Assembly: GCA_965199135.1 (NCBI GenBank)
Contig: OZ240685.1
Coordinates: forward strand, 2,232,001-2,296,000
Direction: 5' to 3'
DNA length: 64,000 nucleotides
DNA from: EB88 sp965199135
Lineage (GTDB): Bacteria; Acidobacteriota; Terriglobia; Terriglobales; Acidobacteriaceae
Numbering within the stretch: position 1 is the first letter of the stretch; each line of letters opens with the position of its first letter. The position numbers and the translations under genes are program-made. The notes beneath the pieces were generated by a model that saw only the letters and a program-made list of their open reading frames with translations, did no database searches and was not told where the DNA came from. Shown one piece after another: positions 53,081-60,906 of the stretch.

Positions 53081-53132
53081 AAGGTACCTGTATCCGAGGC
53101 CGAGGGAGCACCTTCAAGTAACCGGGTACCTT
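53081..53132. promoter_or_regulatory. Inverted repeat in the excisionase/LysR intergenic region
   Basis: AAGGTACC at 53081-53088 and its inverse GGTACCTT at 53125-53132 flank a 36-base spacer between the divergent excisionase-like and LysR genes. Next to the left arm, TATAAG read leftward could be a -10 box. A TTGACA lies at 53144-53149 on the LysR side. The rest of the 270-base gap shows nothing I can name. Confidence 0.3.
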
Positions 53133-53236
53133 GAGGTGCCCCGTTGACAGTGTTGATACCCACAGCCAAGTATTAGGTATGTCTTTTCCACAGATCGGTG
53201 TGGAGTGCAAGGCCCACACCAGCGGAGTACAGGGCC

Positions 53237-54190
53237 ATGTCAGAACCGGTAGAGTTTCGCCATCTCGAATATCTGGTCGCCATCAACGAAGGTAAAAACT
53301 TCACGAGGGCGGCTGAGAAGATGTACCGCTCGCAGCCAGCGATCAGTCAGCAGATACGTGGCCTTGAGAGCGACATCGGATTTCCCATCTTTCTGAGGCA
53401 AGGCCGAGATGGCGTCACGCCGACTCCTGCCGGCGAACTTGTTCTGAGTTGGGCTCGAACAGTCCTGGAAGAACGGCGCGAAGTCTTCGCCATCGCCCGA
53501 GCGATCCACAAAGGCGAAGTGCCGACGCTAAGGCTCGGCTTTTCCTCCTTTGTGAACCCAACACTGCTGACGACATTCCGCCAGTGCTATTCCGATCTCT
53601 TTCCCAAGTGCGAGATCGTATTCTCAGGCGGTCATTCTGCTTTAATTGTGCAGCGGCTTGAATCGAATGCGCTCGATTGCGGCATCCTGCCTTGTCCCAT
53701 TGACAGCGAAACTCTGGACGTGATCCCCGTCGCACATTCTCAACTTGTCGTGTGCATGAGAACCGATGACCCACTGGCGTTACAGACACAGCTCGATATC
53801 CACGAAGTAGCTCCGCGTATCAGGGTCTTTCGTGATCCGGAACTCCATCCGTCTGCCCATGCGCATCTGGTCAACTTGTTCGCCGAGGTTGGTATCCCAA
53901 TCAGCCTCGCAAACTCCGTGACGAATCCTGCGGACATCCAATGGATGGTCAAAGAGAAGTATGGGCTTGCCCTCATTGATCAAGCGTTGCCTCTCGAATC
54001 TGGGTTGACGACTCGGCCGATTGCGGGCGTGAACTGGTCGGCCCAGACAGCCTTTGTTGCGAGCAAGAATAGCCAACACATCGCGCTCCCATTTGTTCAG
54101 AAATTCCTGCGACAGGAAGGTCTTACTGTTCAGCGGAAAAGACCCCGTGGAGTACGCCCCTTACCGAAGCAGTTGGAACTTCTCGGATAG
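53237..54190 (+). CDS. LysR-family transcriptional regulator
   Basis: About 317 residues. N-terminal winged HTH (FRHLEYLVAINEGKNFTRAAEKMYRSQPAISQQIRGLE) with the LysR recognition helix, followed by a two-lobe effector-binding domain (TLRLGFSSFVNPTLLTTF). The 3' end is basic (QRKRPRGVRPLPKQL), longer than usual. The ATG at 53237 follows AGGG and starts the HTH; the frame is open upstream. It faces the virB genes and may regulate their transfer functions, but nothing in the sequence proves this. Effector unknown. Confidence 0.9.
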   Translation: MSEPVEFRHLEYLVAINEGKNFTRAAEKMYRSQPAISQQIRGLESDIGFPIFLRQGRDGVTPTPAGELVLSWARTVLEERREVFAIARAIHKGEVPTLRLGFSSFVNPTLLTTFRQCYSDLFPKCEIVFSGGHSALIVQRLESNALDCGILPCPIDSETLDVIPVAHSQLVVCMRTDDPLALQTQLDIHEVAPRIRVFRDPELHPSAHAHLVNLFAEVGIPISLANSVTNPADIQWMVKEKYGLALIDQALPLESGLTTRPIAGVNWSAQTAFVASKNSQHIALPFVQKFLRQEGLTVQRKRPRGVRPLPKQLELLG

Positions 54191-54306
54191 CCCTCTTCTA
54201 TAAGCGAAACTTTGCTTGATCTAAAAAAGAAGACTTGGACTCAGCTGCACCAAGTGACCTAGTTTCCTGCCATGGCAATCACTACACGCCATCAGGAGAA
54301 ATCAGA

Positions 54307-54531
54307 ATGTCACTTCGTCACAATCTCAAACTACTGAGCCGGAAGCTTACTCAAGCATTTCGTGTAATGATGCCGTCGCTCTTCGTGCTCGCTTTCGCGA
54401 GTGTTGCTCACGCACAAGGAACGATGGATTTCTCCGGCGCTCAAACGCTCATGGGGACATTCAAAACGTTCGCGGTCTATGCGGGCGCTGTCATCTGCTT
54501 CGGCGGTTTGATTTTCGCCGGCATCGGATGA
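54307..54531 (+). CDS. VirB2/TrbC-like pilin, N-terminal part (frame-broken)
   Basis: 74 residues: a signal peptide (PSLFVLAFASVAHAQ) and the first pilin helix (TFAVYAGAVICFGGLIFAGI). The frame ends at TGA 54529-54531, where a second short frame opens in another phase and supplies the second helix. A normal VirB2 has both in one protein. The sequence ATCGGATGATG at the junction could derive from ATCCGGATGATG by loss of one C, giving ...GIRMMSGRF. Either a frameshift or coupled translation across ATGA. Confidence 0.6.
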   Translation: MSLRHNLKLLSRKLTQAFRVMMPSLFVLAFASVAHAQGTMDFSGAQTLMGTFKTFAVYAGAVICFGGLIFAGIG

Positions 54532-54644
54532 TGAGCGGTCGCTTTCAGGATGCCATCCCCGGCCTCTTCGGTGCGCTCTTTGGCGCTGGCGTTCTTGGAT
54601 GGGGCGCTGGCTGGATTGGGTCTCTTACCGGGCAGTCGATGTAG
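54528..54644 (+). CDS. VirB2/TrbC-like pilin, C-terminal part (second frame)
   Basis: 38 residues: MSGRFQDAIPGLFGALFGAGVLGWGAGWIGSLTGQ, with hydrophobic Gly-rich second helix and terminal loop as in VirB2 pilins. Starts at an ATG that overlaps the previous stop (ATGA), in the -1 phase. Immediately followed by the virB3 gene (8 bases). Confidence 0.55.
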   Translation: MMSGRFQDAIPGLFGALFGAGVLGWGAGWIGSLTGQSM

Positions 54645-54652
54645 GAGCTGCC

Positions 54653-54922
54653 ATGCACACGACCAAGCGGGGAGAACCGTTACCGATCAATCAGGCATTG
54701 AACAGGCCGAGAGCCAAGCTAGGGCTTGACCTCTCGGCATGGATGGCCATCGTGTTTGTCTGCGTGACGGTTTTCCTCGTCGGTTTCCGAATGCTGGCAA
54801 TCCTAAGCTTTCCAACATTAGCGGGCGGCGCATGGCTGATCGTCCGTAAACACCCAAAGATGTTTCAACTGTGGGGCCTCAGTCTCGGCCAGAAGAGCTA
54901 CTATGACCCGCGCAAATACTGA
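54653..54922 (+). CDS. VirB3-like conjugation protein
   Basis: About 89 residues with two closely spaced hydrophobic helices (WMAIVFVCVTVFLVGFRMLA and FPTLAGGAWLIVRKH). Position (between pilin and VirB4), size and topology match VirB3, an inner-membrane component of type IV secretion. ATG 54653 follows GTAGGAGCTG. Its end overlaps the virB4 start by 20 bases. Confidence 0.7.
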   Translation: MHTTKRGEPLPINQALNRPRAKLGLDLSAWMAIVFVCVTVFLVGFRMLAILSFPTLAGGAWLIVRKHPKMFQLWGLSLGQKSYYDPRKY

Positions 54923-57272
54923 ACAGATCAAACATACCCCGTGGTTTGCGAAGGCTGGAGCGGCGTGCAGCATCGTCCCGATCTCCCGCTTCGTTGGACC
55001 GAGCATCTTCGCGCTGAAGGGCGGCGGTTACGGATGCCTCTTCTCTCTGACAGGCTTAGATGAAGAGGCTCTGACCGACCTGGAGCTTGACGCCCGCATT
55101 CGTCAGGTCGAAGGCGCTTTGCGCGGACTGCCGGAGGGATCGTGTCTCTATCAGTACACGAGAGTGATGTCTGGGTTTGATCTTCCCCGGCAGGAGCAAT
55201 ACCGGAACGAGGTGACGGAGACGTTCGCGAGCGACCGTCTCACCCATCTCGACAACACAGCAGCGTTCCGCCGTATCGACCTCCACTGGTGCCTGACGCT
55301 GGAGCCTTCCCAGTCGAAGGCGTTCCATCGCAAGCCAAACGAGAATGTCGCGGACACATCAAGGATGCTCTCCGATCTTGATAAGACGGCAACCTTGCTC
55401 GAAGGCCACCTCGGCAGCTCCCTCGGTCTCAAGTTGCTGGGTAAGGCCGAGGCCTTCCAGTTCTTCAGCTACTTGTTCAATCTGGAGGAATGGTCAGGCC
55501 GCGATCAGCTTCGCGCAGACACCGGTGTTGACCGGCAGATCGTCAAGAGCCCGGTTGCATGGCATAGCGATCATGTGCAGATCGGCAAGCGGCACGTTCA
55601 GATGTTCTCGCTGAAGACGACTCCGGAGGCGTCGCGGCCCTGCCTATTCTCTAGCCTGCTGACTCTCGACTGCGACAGTGTTGTGTGCTCGACATGGCGG
55701 GTGAAGTCAACATCGGCAGCCCGCAGCGAGATCGACGCCCAAGAGAAGTTCATCTCTTTCTTCAAAGTTGGTGTGTTGACCCGTGTTATGAGCGGTCGGG
55801 ACACAGCCTCGCTCGAAACGGGAGCCGGGGCCAAGGCCGCGAACAACAACGTAGATGACTTGAGCGACGTGATCCGGTCGCTCGACAAGAAGGCCCAGGG
55901 CGAGTTTTCGCTGCGTCTACTTCTGGCGACGCGCAGCCCGGAGCAGCTACGAGACACCGTCCCCACTGTGCATCGGATCTTCGTTGATGCTAGGGCTCAA
56001 GTGATGGAGGAGACTCTAGGCAATCTCTCCGCCTTCTATGCGATGTTCCCCGGCAATCACAAGTTCAACGTCTTCCCGCTATGGCTGGCCGAAGACCACC
56101 ACGCTCGTCTCTCGTCTGTGTTCGCGCCTCATATCGGACATCCGCATTCTGAAGATCTCGATTCCGAGTATCTGAACATCTTCGAGACGCGCACACGGAC
56201 GCCATTCTTTCAGGACGTGTATGTGGATGGCGTGCGCGTCATGCTCATCATCGGCCCTACAGGAACCGGAAAGTCGGTCCACGGAAACCAAATCATCTCG
56301 CTCGAACAGAAGTATGGCGGGTTCACTTACATCTTCGACATCGGCGGAAGCTATGAAAGCGTTGTCGAGCTGTACGGCGGCAAGGTTGATCGAGTTGGCA
56401 AAGATGGCCCGCGAGTGAACCCGTTTGCCCTGGAGCCGACCGAGAGCAATATCAAGTTCCTGTATTCGTTCGTGAAGCTCCTCCTTACGAACGGCGGCGC
56501 GGAGTTGGAGCCGGAGGACGACGACGTGATCCATAAGGCGGTGCAGGATATGTACCTGCTCGACGCCGCCAATCGCCGGCTCTCGAATCTCTTCCTTCCC
56601 AAGAAGCTCGACCGCTATCTGGCAAAGTGGGTTGGTAAGGGCATCTACAACGCCGTCTTCGACAACGTGGAGGACAGCCTCTCGCTGTCACGGCTGCAAT
56701 GCTTCGACTTCCAAGGAGTGAATAACGAACAGTACGCCGACCTCATTGAGCCACTGATGGTTTGGCTGCTACGTCGAATCAACGACGTTCTCTACAACCC
56801 CGCCAATCTCGGAGTTCCGAAGCACATCCTCATCGAGGAGATCTTCTCTTCGATGAAGAACAAGCAACTCCTGGACGGAGCGTTGGCTTCGATCAAGACC
56901 GTCCGCAAGAACCTTGGCGGGGTCACGATGATCGGCCAGTCCGCCGATGACTTGGGCGCGAATGCCGACAGCATCGTGAACTCCTGCACGTCGTTTCTCT
57001 TCTTGAAAGACGCGACGTTTAACCGGAGGCGTTATGCCGAGTTATTCAAGATGAACGAGCAGCAACTTGCTCTCTTCGAGAGCTTGCAGGACCGCGAAGG
57101 ACTTTACATGCGGCGCGATGGATTGACGAAGGTTGTCACCCTGAATCTCGACAGCCGCAGCTACGCAACGTTTTCGACAAAGCCGAAGGACCGTGTACGA
57201 CGGACGAAGCTGATCGAAAAGTACGGACTCTCTGAGGGCATCTCCCGCTTTGCCCAGGGCGAGGCTGTGTAA
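54903..57272 (+). CDS. VirB4/TrbE-type ATPase of type IV secretion
   Basis: About 789 residues. N-terminal domain (about residues 1-400) without clear motifs, then the ATPase: Walker A IIGPTGTGKS near residue 450, FTYIFDIGGS strand, the Walker B-like HILIEEIF near 640, and the late TMIGQSADDL. Energises pilus assembly and substrate transfer at the inner membrane. Full length by family standards. Start overlaps virB3 by 20 bases. Closest style: conjugative CagE/TrbE ATPases. No coupling protein VirD4 or VirB11 ATPase is seen downstream. Confidence 0.92.
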   Translation: MTRANTEQIKHTPWFAKAGAACSIVPISRFVGPSIFALKGGGYGCLFSLTGLDEEALTDLELDARIRQVEGALRGLPEGSCLYQYTRVMSGFDLPRQEQYRNEVTETFASDRLTHLDNTAAFRRIDLHWCLTLEPSQSKAFHRKPNENVADTSRMLSDLDKTATLLEGHLGSSLGLKLLGKAEAFQFFSYLFNLEEWSGRDQLRADTGVDRQIVKSPVAWHSDHVQIGKRHVQMFSLKTTPEASRPCLFSSLLTLDCDSVVCSTWRVKSTSAARSEIDAQEKFISFFKVGVLTRVMSGRDTASLETGAGAKAANNNVDDLSDVIRSLDKKAQGEFSLRLLLATRSPEQLRDTVPTVHRIFVDARAQVMEETLGNLSAFYAMFPGNHKFNVFPLWLAEDHHARLSSVFAPHIGHPHSEDLDSEYLNIFETRTRTPFFQDVYVDGVRVMLIIGPTGTGKSVHGNQIISLEQKYGGFTYIFDIGGSYESVVELYGGKVDRVGKDGPRVNPFALEPTESNIKFLYSFVKLLLTNGGAELEPEDDDVIHKAVQDMYLLDAANRRLSNLFLPKKLDRYLAKWVGKGIYNAVFDNVEDSLSLSRLQCFDFQGVNNEQYADLIEPLMVWLLRRINDVLYNPANLGVPKHILIEEIFSSMKNKQLLDGALASIKTVRKNLGGVTMIGQSADDLGANADSIVNSCTSFLFLKDATFNRRRYAELFKMNEQQLALFESLQDREGLYMRRDGLTKVVTLNLDSRSYATFSTKPKDRVRRTKLIEKYGLSEGISRFAQGEAV

Positions 57273-57305
57273 CCCGCATCACCACTTCACAACCAAAGGG
57301 CCCCT

Positions 57306-58157
57306 ATGAAACCGCCGACCATCCTAACCGTAACGTCCCTTCTTTCCCTTGTCTGTGGCGTCTCCCAGGCCTCGCCCACGACTCCGCCGCATCACCTTGA
57401 GCCGAACGCGCCGCGTTCCGTCACCGTACCCGAGGCGCAGACGCCGCCCGTGATCCGGGCCGGGCTGCTGCAGTCCACACTTATTCTCCTCCCGGCCGAA
57501 GAGAAGATCGCCACCGTCTTCGGCGGCGACACCGTGGACTGGGTGTTCGATGGCGGCCATGTGGCTAGTCGCTTCATCAGCATCAAGCCAAAGCTCGCGA
57601 ACACGACCACCGATATTCATATCGTGTCCGACCACGGCAACGAATACACCTTGCAACTTCAGGAGATCTCCGGTGACGCGGACGCGCACTTCGATTCCAA
57701 GGTGTTCATTGTGCCCGGTGATAAGGCCGCGAAGGACAGGCTTACGGATTTGCCTGTGTTCGTGCCCGCCGCTGAGCTGGACAAGGCCAAGCAGGAGGCC
57801 GCCGCAGCCAAGGCCGCGCAAGCTGCCGAGTTGAAATCGGAAGAGGCCAAAGCGGAGACCTATCGCAGTCAGTACCCGGGCAGTCTGCACTTCGATTTCA
57901 CCTGGGATGAGAAAAAGGGTAAAGAGCTTGGCCTTCAGCAGATATGGCACGACGACAAGTTCACCTACCTGCGCGGCCAGTTTCAGGAGACGCCTGCGCT
58001 GTATGAACTGAAAGACGGTAAGGGATCGCTCATCAACTTCGACTACAACGCTGGCCTGTACACCGTACCAAAGCAGTTGGAGACGGGTTATCTGGCGATC
58101 GGCAAGAAACGCGTTGACTTCCACCGCACTTCCATCGCAACAGGGGAGAAAAACTAG
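57306..58157 (+). CDS. VirB9/TrbG-type outer-membrane channel component
   Basis: About 283 residues: signal peptide (LTVTSLLSLVCGVSQAS), N-terminal beta domain (HIVSDHGNEYTLQLQEI) and C-terminal beta domain (LHFDFTWDEKKGKELGLQQIWHDDKFTYLRG, KGSLINFDYNAGLYTVPKQLETGYLAIGKKRVDFHR). A Lys/Ala-rich linker lies between them. In VirB9 the two beta-domains contact VirB7 and VirB10. It begins 34 bases after virB4; the VirB10-like gene follows after 2 bases. Confidence 0.85.
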   Translation: MKPPTILTVTSLLSLVCGVSQASPTTPPHHLEPNAPRSVTVPEAQTPPVIRAGLLQSTLILLPAEEKIATVFGGDTVDWVFDGGHVASRFISIKPKLANTTTDIHIVSDHGNEYTLQLQEISGDADAHFDSKVFIVPGDKAAKDRLTDLPVFVPAAELDKAKQEAAAAKAAQAAELKSEEAKAETYRSQYPGSLHFDFTWDEKKGKELGLQQIWHDDKFTYLRGQFQETPALYELKDGKGSLINFDYNAGLYTVPKQLETGYLAIGKKRVDFHRTSIATGEKN

Positions 58158-58159
58158 CC

Positions 58160-58870
58160 ATGATCGATCAGAATCCTAACCCGGCCGCTACCGTTCCCGC
58201 GCAGCGTGAAGCTGTGGGACCAGTGAAGAAGAGCACGCCCGTCATTATTGCGCTTGTCGTTATAGTTGGCCTCATAGGACTCGCGAATATATCGAGCCTT
58301 GTGAGCGGCAAAAAGAGAACCGCACCGCAAAGCGCTTTGCCGATGCGTCCCGCGACCGCAAATCCCCAGCAGGTCTCAAGCTTCGAGACGCAGCAGGCCA
58401 CGGAAGCGAAGCGAGATTCCGAGGATCAGCAGCGGCGACAGGAGCTAGCCGCCGAGATGCAGCAACTCCAAGCCGCGCAAAATGTGCCAGGGCCGGAGGC
58501 AGCAGGAGCACCACCTATGACTGCCGCCCAGCGTTCCGCCATGTATGGCGACAGCCCGAACGCACCGGCCAAGACCTCCAACGTCTCGCAAGTACAAGCA
58601 GAGGCGAAACAGAAGGCACTGGAGAAAGAGAAGCTGCATCAAGAAGCGCTCAACAGCGATACCGTCGCCATCGACTTCGCTCATCCGACGACCGCTACCT
58701 CCGCCGCCGCTTCGCCGGCAGCTCAGGCCACCGCCGTGTTGGGTGAGCGCGAGGAGATGACGCCGAAGGCAAGTTCTGAAGCGCTTAGAGCGTCAACTCC
58801 CGAGGGCGCCTTCGCGAACAAAGATTTCCGCAGTAGCCAGCCCTATGCCGCTATTGCCGCCTGTAACTAG
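58160..58870 (+). CDS. VirB10/TrbI-like protein truncated before its beta-barrel domain
   Basis: About 236 residues: short cytoplasmic segment, one membrane helix (VIIALVVIVGLIGLANISSL), then a Pro/Gln/Ala-rich periplasmic linker with charged coil (QQATEAKRDSEDQQRRQELAAEM). In VirB10 this linker leads to a C-terminal beta-barrel TrbI domain of about 180 residues; here the frame stops in PYAAIAACN. The DNA after 58870 does not resume it in any frame that I can see, so the gene looks cut by recombination. Confidence 0.75.
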   Translation: MIDQNPNPAATVPAQREAVGPVKKSTPVIIALVVIVGLIGLANISSLVSGKKRTAPQSALPMRPATANPQQVSSFETQQATEAKRDSEDQQRRQELAAEMQQLQAAQNVPGPEAAGAPPMTAAQRSAMYGDSPNAPAKTSNVSQVQAEAKQKALEKEKLHQEALNSDTVAIDFAHPTTATSAAASPAAQATAVLGEREEMTPKASSEALRASTPEGAFANKDFRSSQPYAAIAACN

Positions 58871-58912
58871 AGCGTTTTTACCTTGAAGTTTCATATCCCC
58901 GCCATCACTATG

Positions 58913-60637
58913 TTACTTAGTTGAGTTCTCAGCCGTAGCTGGAAATGCGACACCAACGGGCGGCTCCGCAGCTTCACTCGCGACTAGATCCGCTAAATAC
59001 CGGTGGACGTCAGAAATGACAACGGATCCTTCGCCAACGGCTGATGCAACGCGTTTAACTGAGTCGGAACGAACATCACCAACTGCAAACATGCCAGGTA
59101 CGTTGGTGGCGTAAGGACTCCTACTAAAGGCATCCGCACCCCCGGTCAGGATGAAGCCCTTTCGATCTAATTTAACTGTCCCGAACAACCATCCCGAATT
59201 AGGCTCCGCGCCAATCATGACAAACACGCTTCCGATTCGCCTCCGGTCTGGTTGATCCCTTTTCTGATCCTTCCATGTGACCCATTCCAAGCCTTTCTCG
59301 CCCTCTAACTTCACGATCTCCGTTCCCGTATAAGGCGTGATGCGAGATGAGTTCTCGATGCGCGATACCAAGTACTGTGACATGCTCTTCGCCAACGATT
59401 TGGCGCGCACAATGTGGTGCACATGCTTAGCAACGCCTGAGAGAAAGAGCGCCGCCTGACCTGCGGAGTTCCCTCCTCCGACAACCACCACTTCCTTGTC
59501 GCGGCACAACAGCGACTCCATCGCGGTGGCCGCATAATAGATTCCCTGATTCTCGAAGCGCGTATAGTCAGGCACGGCGAGTTGCCTATACTGTGCGCCG
59601 GAGGCCACCACTACGGAGCGAGCGCAGAGCCGGATACCGCCGGCAAGAGTGAGGATATGAATCCGATCCAACTGCTCTGCCGCCACGACCTCTCTTGAGA
59701 TTGCAAACCTCACTCCGAACTTTAACGCCTGCAAGTGAGCACGGGTTGCGAGGCGCTGACCGGAGACGCCTGTAGGAAAGCCGAGGTAATTCTCTATTTT
59801 CGAACTAGTTCCTGCCTGCCCTCCGGGTGCCGTGCATTCCACGACAATTGTGCAGAGTCCTTCCGAGGCCGCATATACAGCGGCCGCCAATCCGGCAGGA
59901 CCGGCGCCCACGACAGCCACATCGTAGATCATTGCGGGGTCAGGTCGTTCGGTAATGCCGAGTTCATCGGCGAGCTCGGCAATCCTGGGACGATGCAGGA
60001 TTCGACCATCAGTAAGTGTGACTCTTGGGAATGTCTCGCTCGTTTTTGCAGTCGTTTGGCAGACTAAAGCAGCATTGTCTTTGGCTGACGCGGCGATCCG
60101 ATGAGGGTAGCTGTTGCGCACAAGGAAGCGCTGGATCAGCCGTAACGCCGGATCCTCCAAATCCCCCATTAGTTCAACTCCGCTGGACACTTGGCCGAGA
60201 ATGCCTACCCGCCGCCAGATTGCCGCAGACGTAATGATGTTGGCGATCTCTCCCTCGGCTCGCATCAGCCTCTGCAGCTCAAGGCGCGGTATACGAAGCA
60301 CCTTACTCTCAAGGACTGTGTTGGCCTCGGCGAGCGATCCTTGGGAATTGAGAAGATTAAGCTCGCCGGTAAACTCAAATGTTCCGTACTGCGCGATAAT
60401 TTTCGTTTGACCACCGAACACCGGCAGAGAGATCGTGATTGCACCATCGAGAATCACGAACATATCGGTTCCGCGTGCTCCGTGGGTGAAGAGCAATTGA
60501 TTAGCCGGAAGCGTCTCTTCGGTGCCGTAGAATCGGAGCTTCTCGATCTGGTCCTCCGTAAGCTTCGGAAAAGCAAGCTCCGGACGGAAGTCTGGTACCG
60601 AAAGCAAATCGAATTGACCAATCTCTTCCGGGGACAT
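58913..60637 (-). CDS. Cyclic-nucleotide-binding domain fused to a thioredoxin-reductase-like flavoprotein
   Basis: About 574 residues. Residues about 25-150 form a cNMP-binding/CRP-like beta-roll (LPANQLLFTHGARGTDMFVILDGAI; FEFTGELNLLNSQG). Residues about 240-560 are a FAD/NAD(P) pyridine nucleotide-disulfide fold: GAGPAGLAAAVYAASEG (FAD), GGQAGTSSKIENYLGFP, GGGNSAGQAALFLSG (NADPH), and the C-terminal GMFAVGDVRSDSVKRVASAVGEGS. The thioredoxin-reductase CxxC is absent: the equivalent stretch reads IYYAATAMESLLC. Thus it cannot perform normal disulfide reduction. Convergent with the truncated virB10. Function unknown. Confidence 0.85.
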   Translation of the reverse strand: MSPEEIGQFDLLSVPDFRPELAFPKLTEDQIEKLRFYGTEETLPANQLLFTHGARGTDMFVILDGAITISLPVFGGQTKIIAQYGTFEFTGELNLLNSQGSLAEANTVLESKVLRIPRLELQRLMRAEGEIANIITSAAIWRRVGILGQVSSGVELMGDLEDPALRLIQRFLVRNSYPHRIAASAKDNAALVCQTTAKTSETFPRVTLTDGRILHRPRIAELADELGITERPDPAMIYDVAVVGAGPAGLAAAVYAASEGLCTIVVECTAPGGQAGTSSKIENYLGFPTGVSGQRLATRAHLQALKFGVRFAISREVVAAEQLDRIHILTLAGGIRLCARSVVVASGAQYRQLAVPDYTRFENQGIYYAATAMESLLCRDKEVVVVGGGNSAGQAALFLSGVAKHVHHIVRAKSLAKSMSQYLVSRIENSSRITPYTGTEIVKLEGEKGLEWVTWKDQKRDQPDRRRIGSVFVMIGAEPNSGWLFGTVKLDRKGFILTGGADAFSRSPYATNVPGMFAVGDVRSDSVKRVASAVGEGSVVISDVHRYLADLVASEAAEPPVGVAFPATAENSTK

Positions 60638-60906
60638 GAACCTTCCTCACTTGTGCCGTTCGAACCCTACCGCACGGCTAGTCGACACCGATTTGAGGGC
60701 ACTCGTATGACCCTTTAGGGATGTCGGCACCTCGACGTCTATGGGTCATGCGCGACTGCTAACGATGTGCCTTGGGAAAGGTTAGCTGACTGTCGTGATT
60801 CATCAGCAGCCCGCGAGAGCCAGCGGTGGATAGCTCTTTGGAGTCATTTTGACAAAGCCAGAGAAGGTAACATTAGGCGTGCTCACAAAAGGGGAGGGGT
60901 AGGCCG

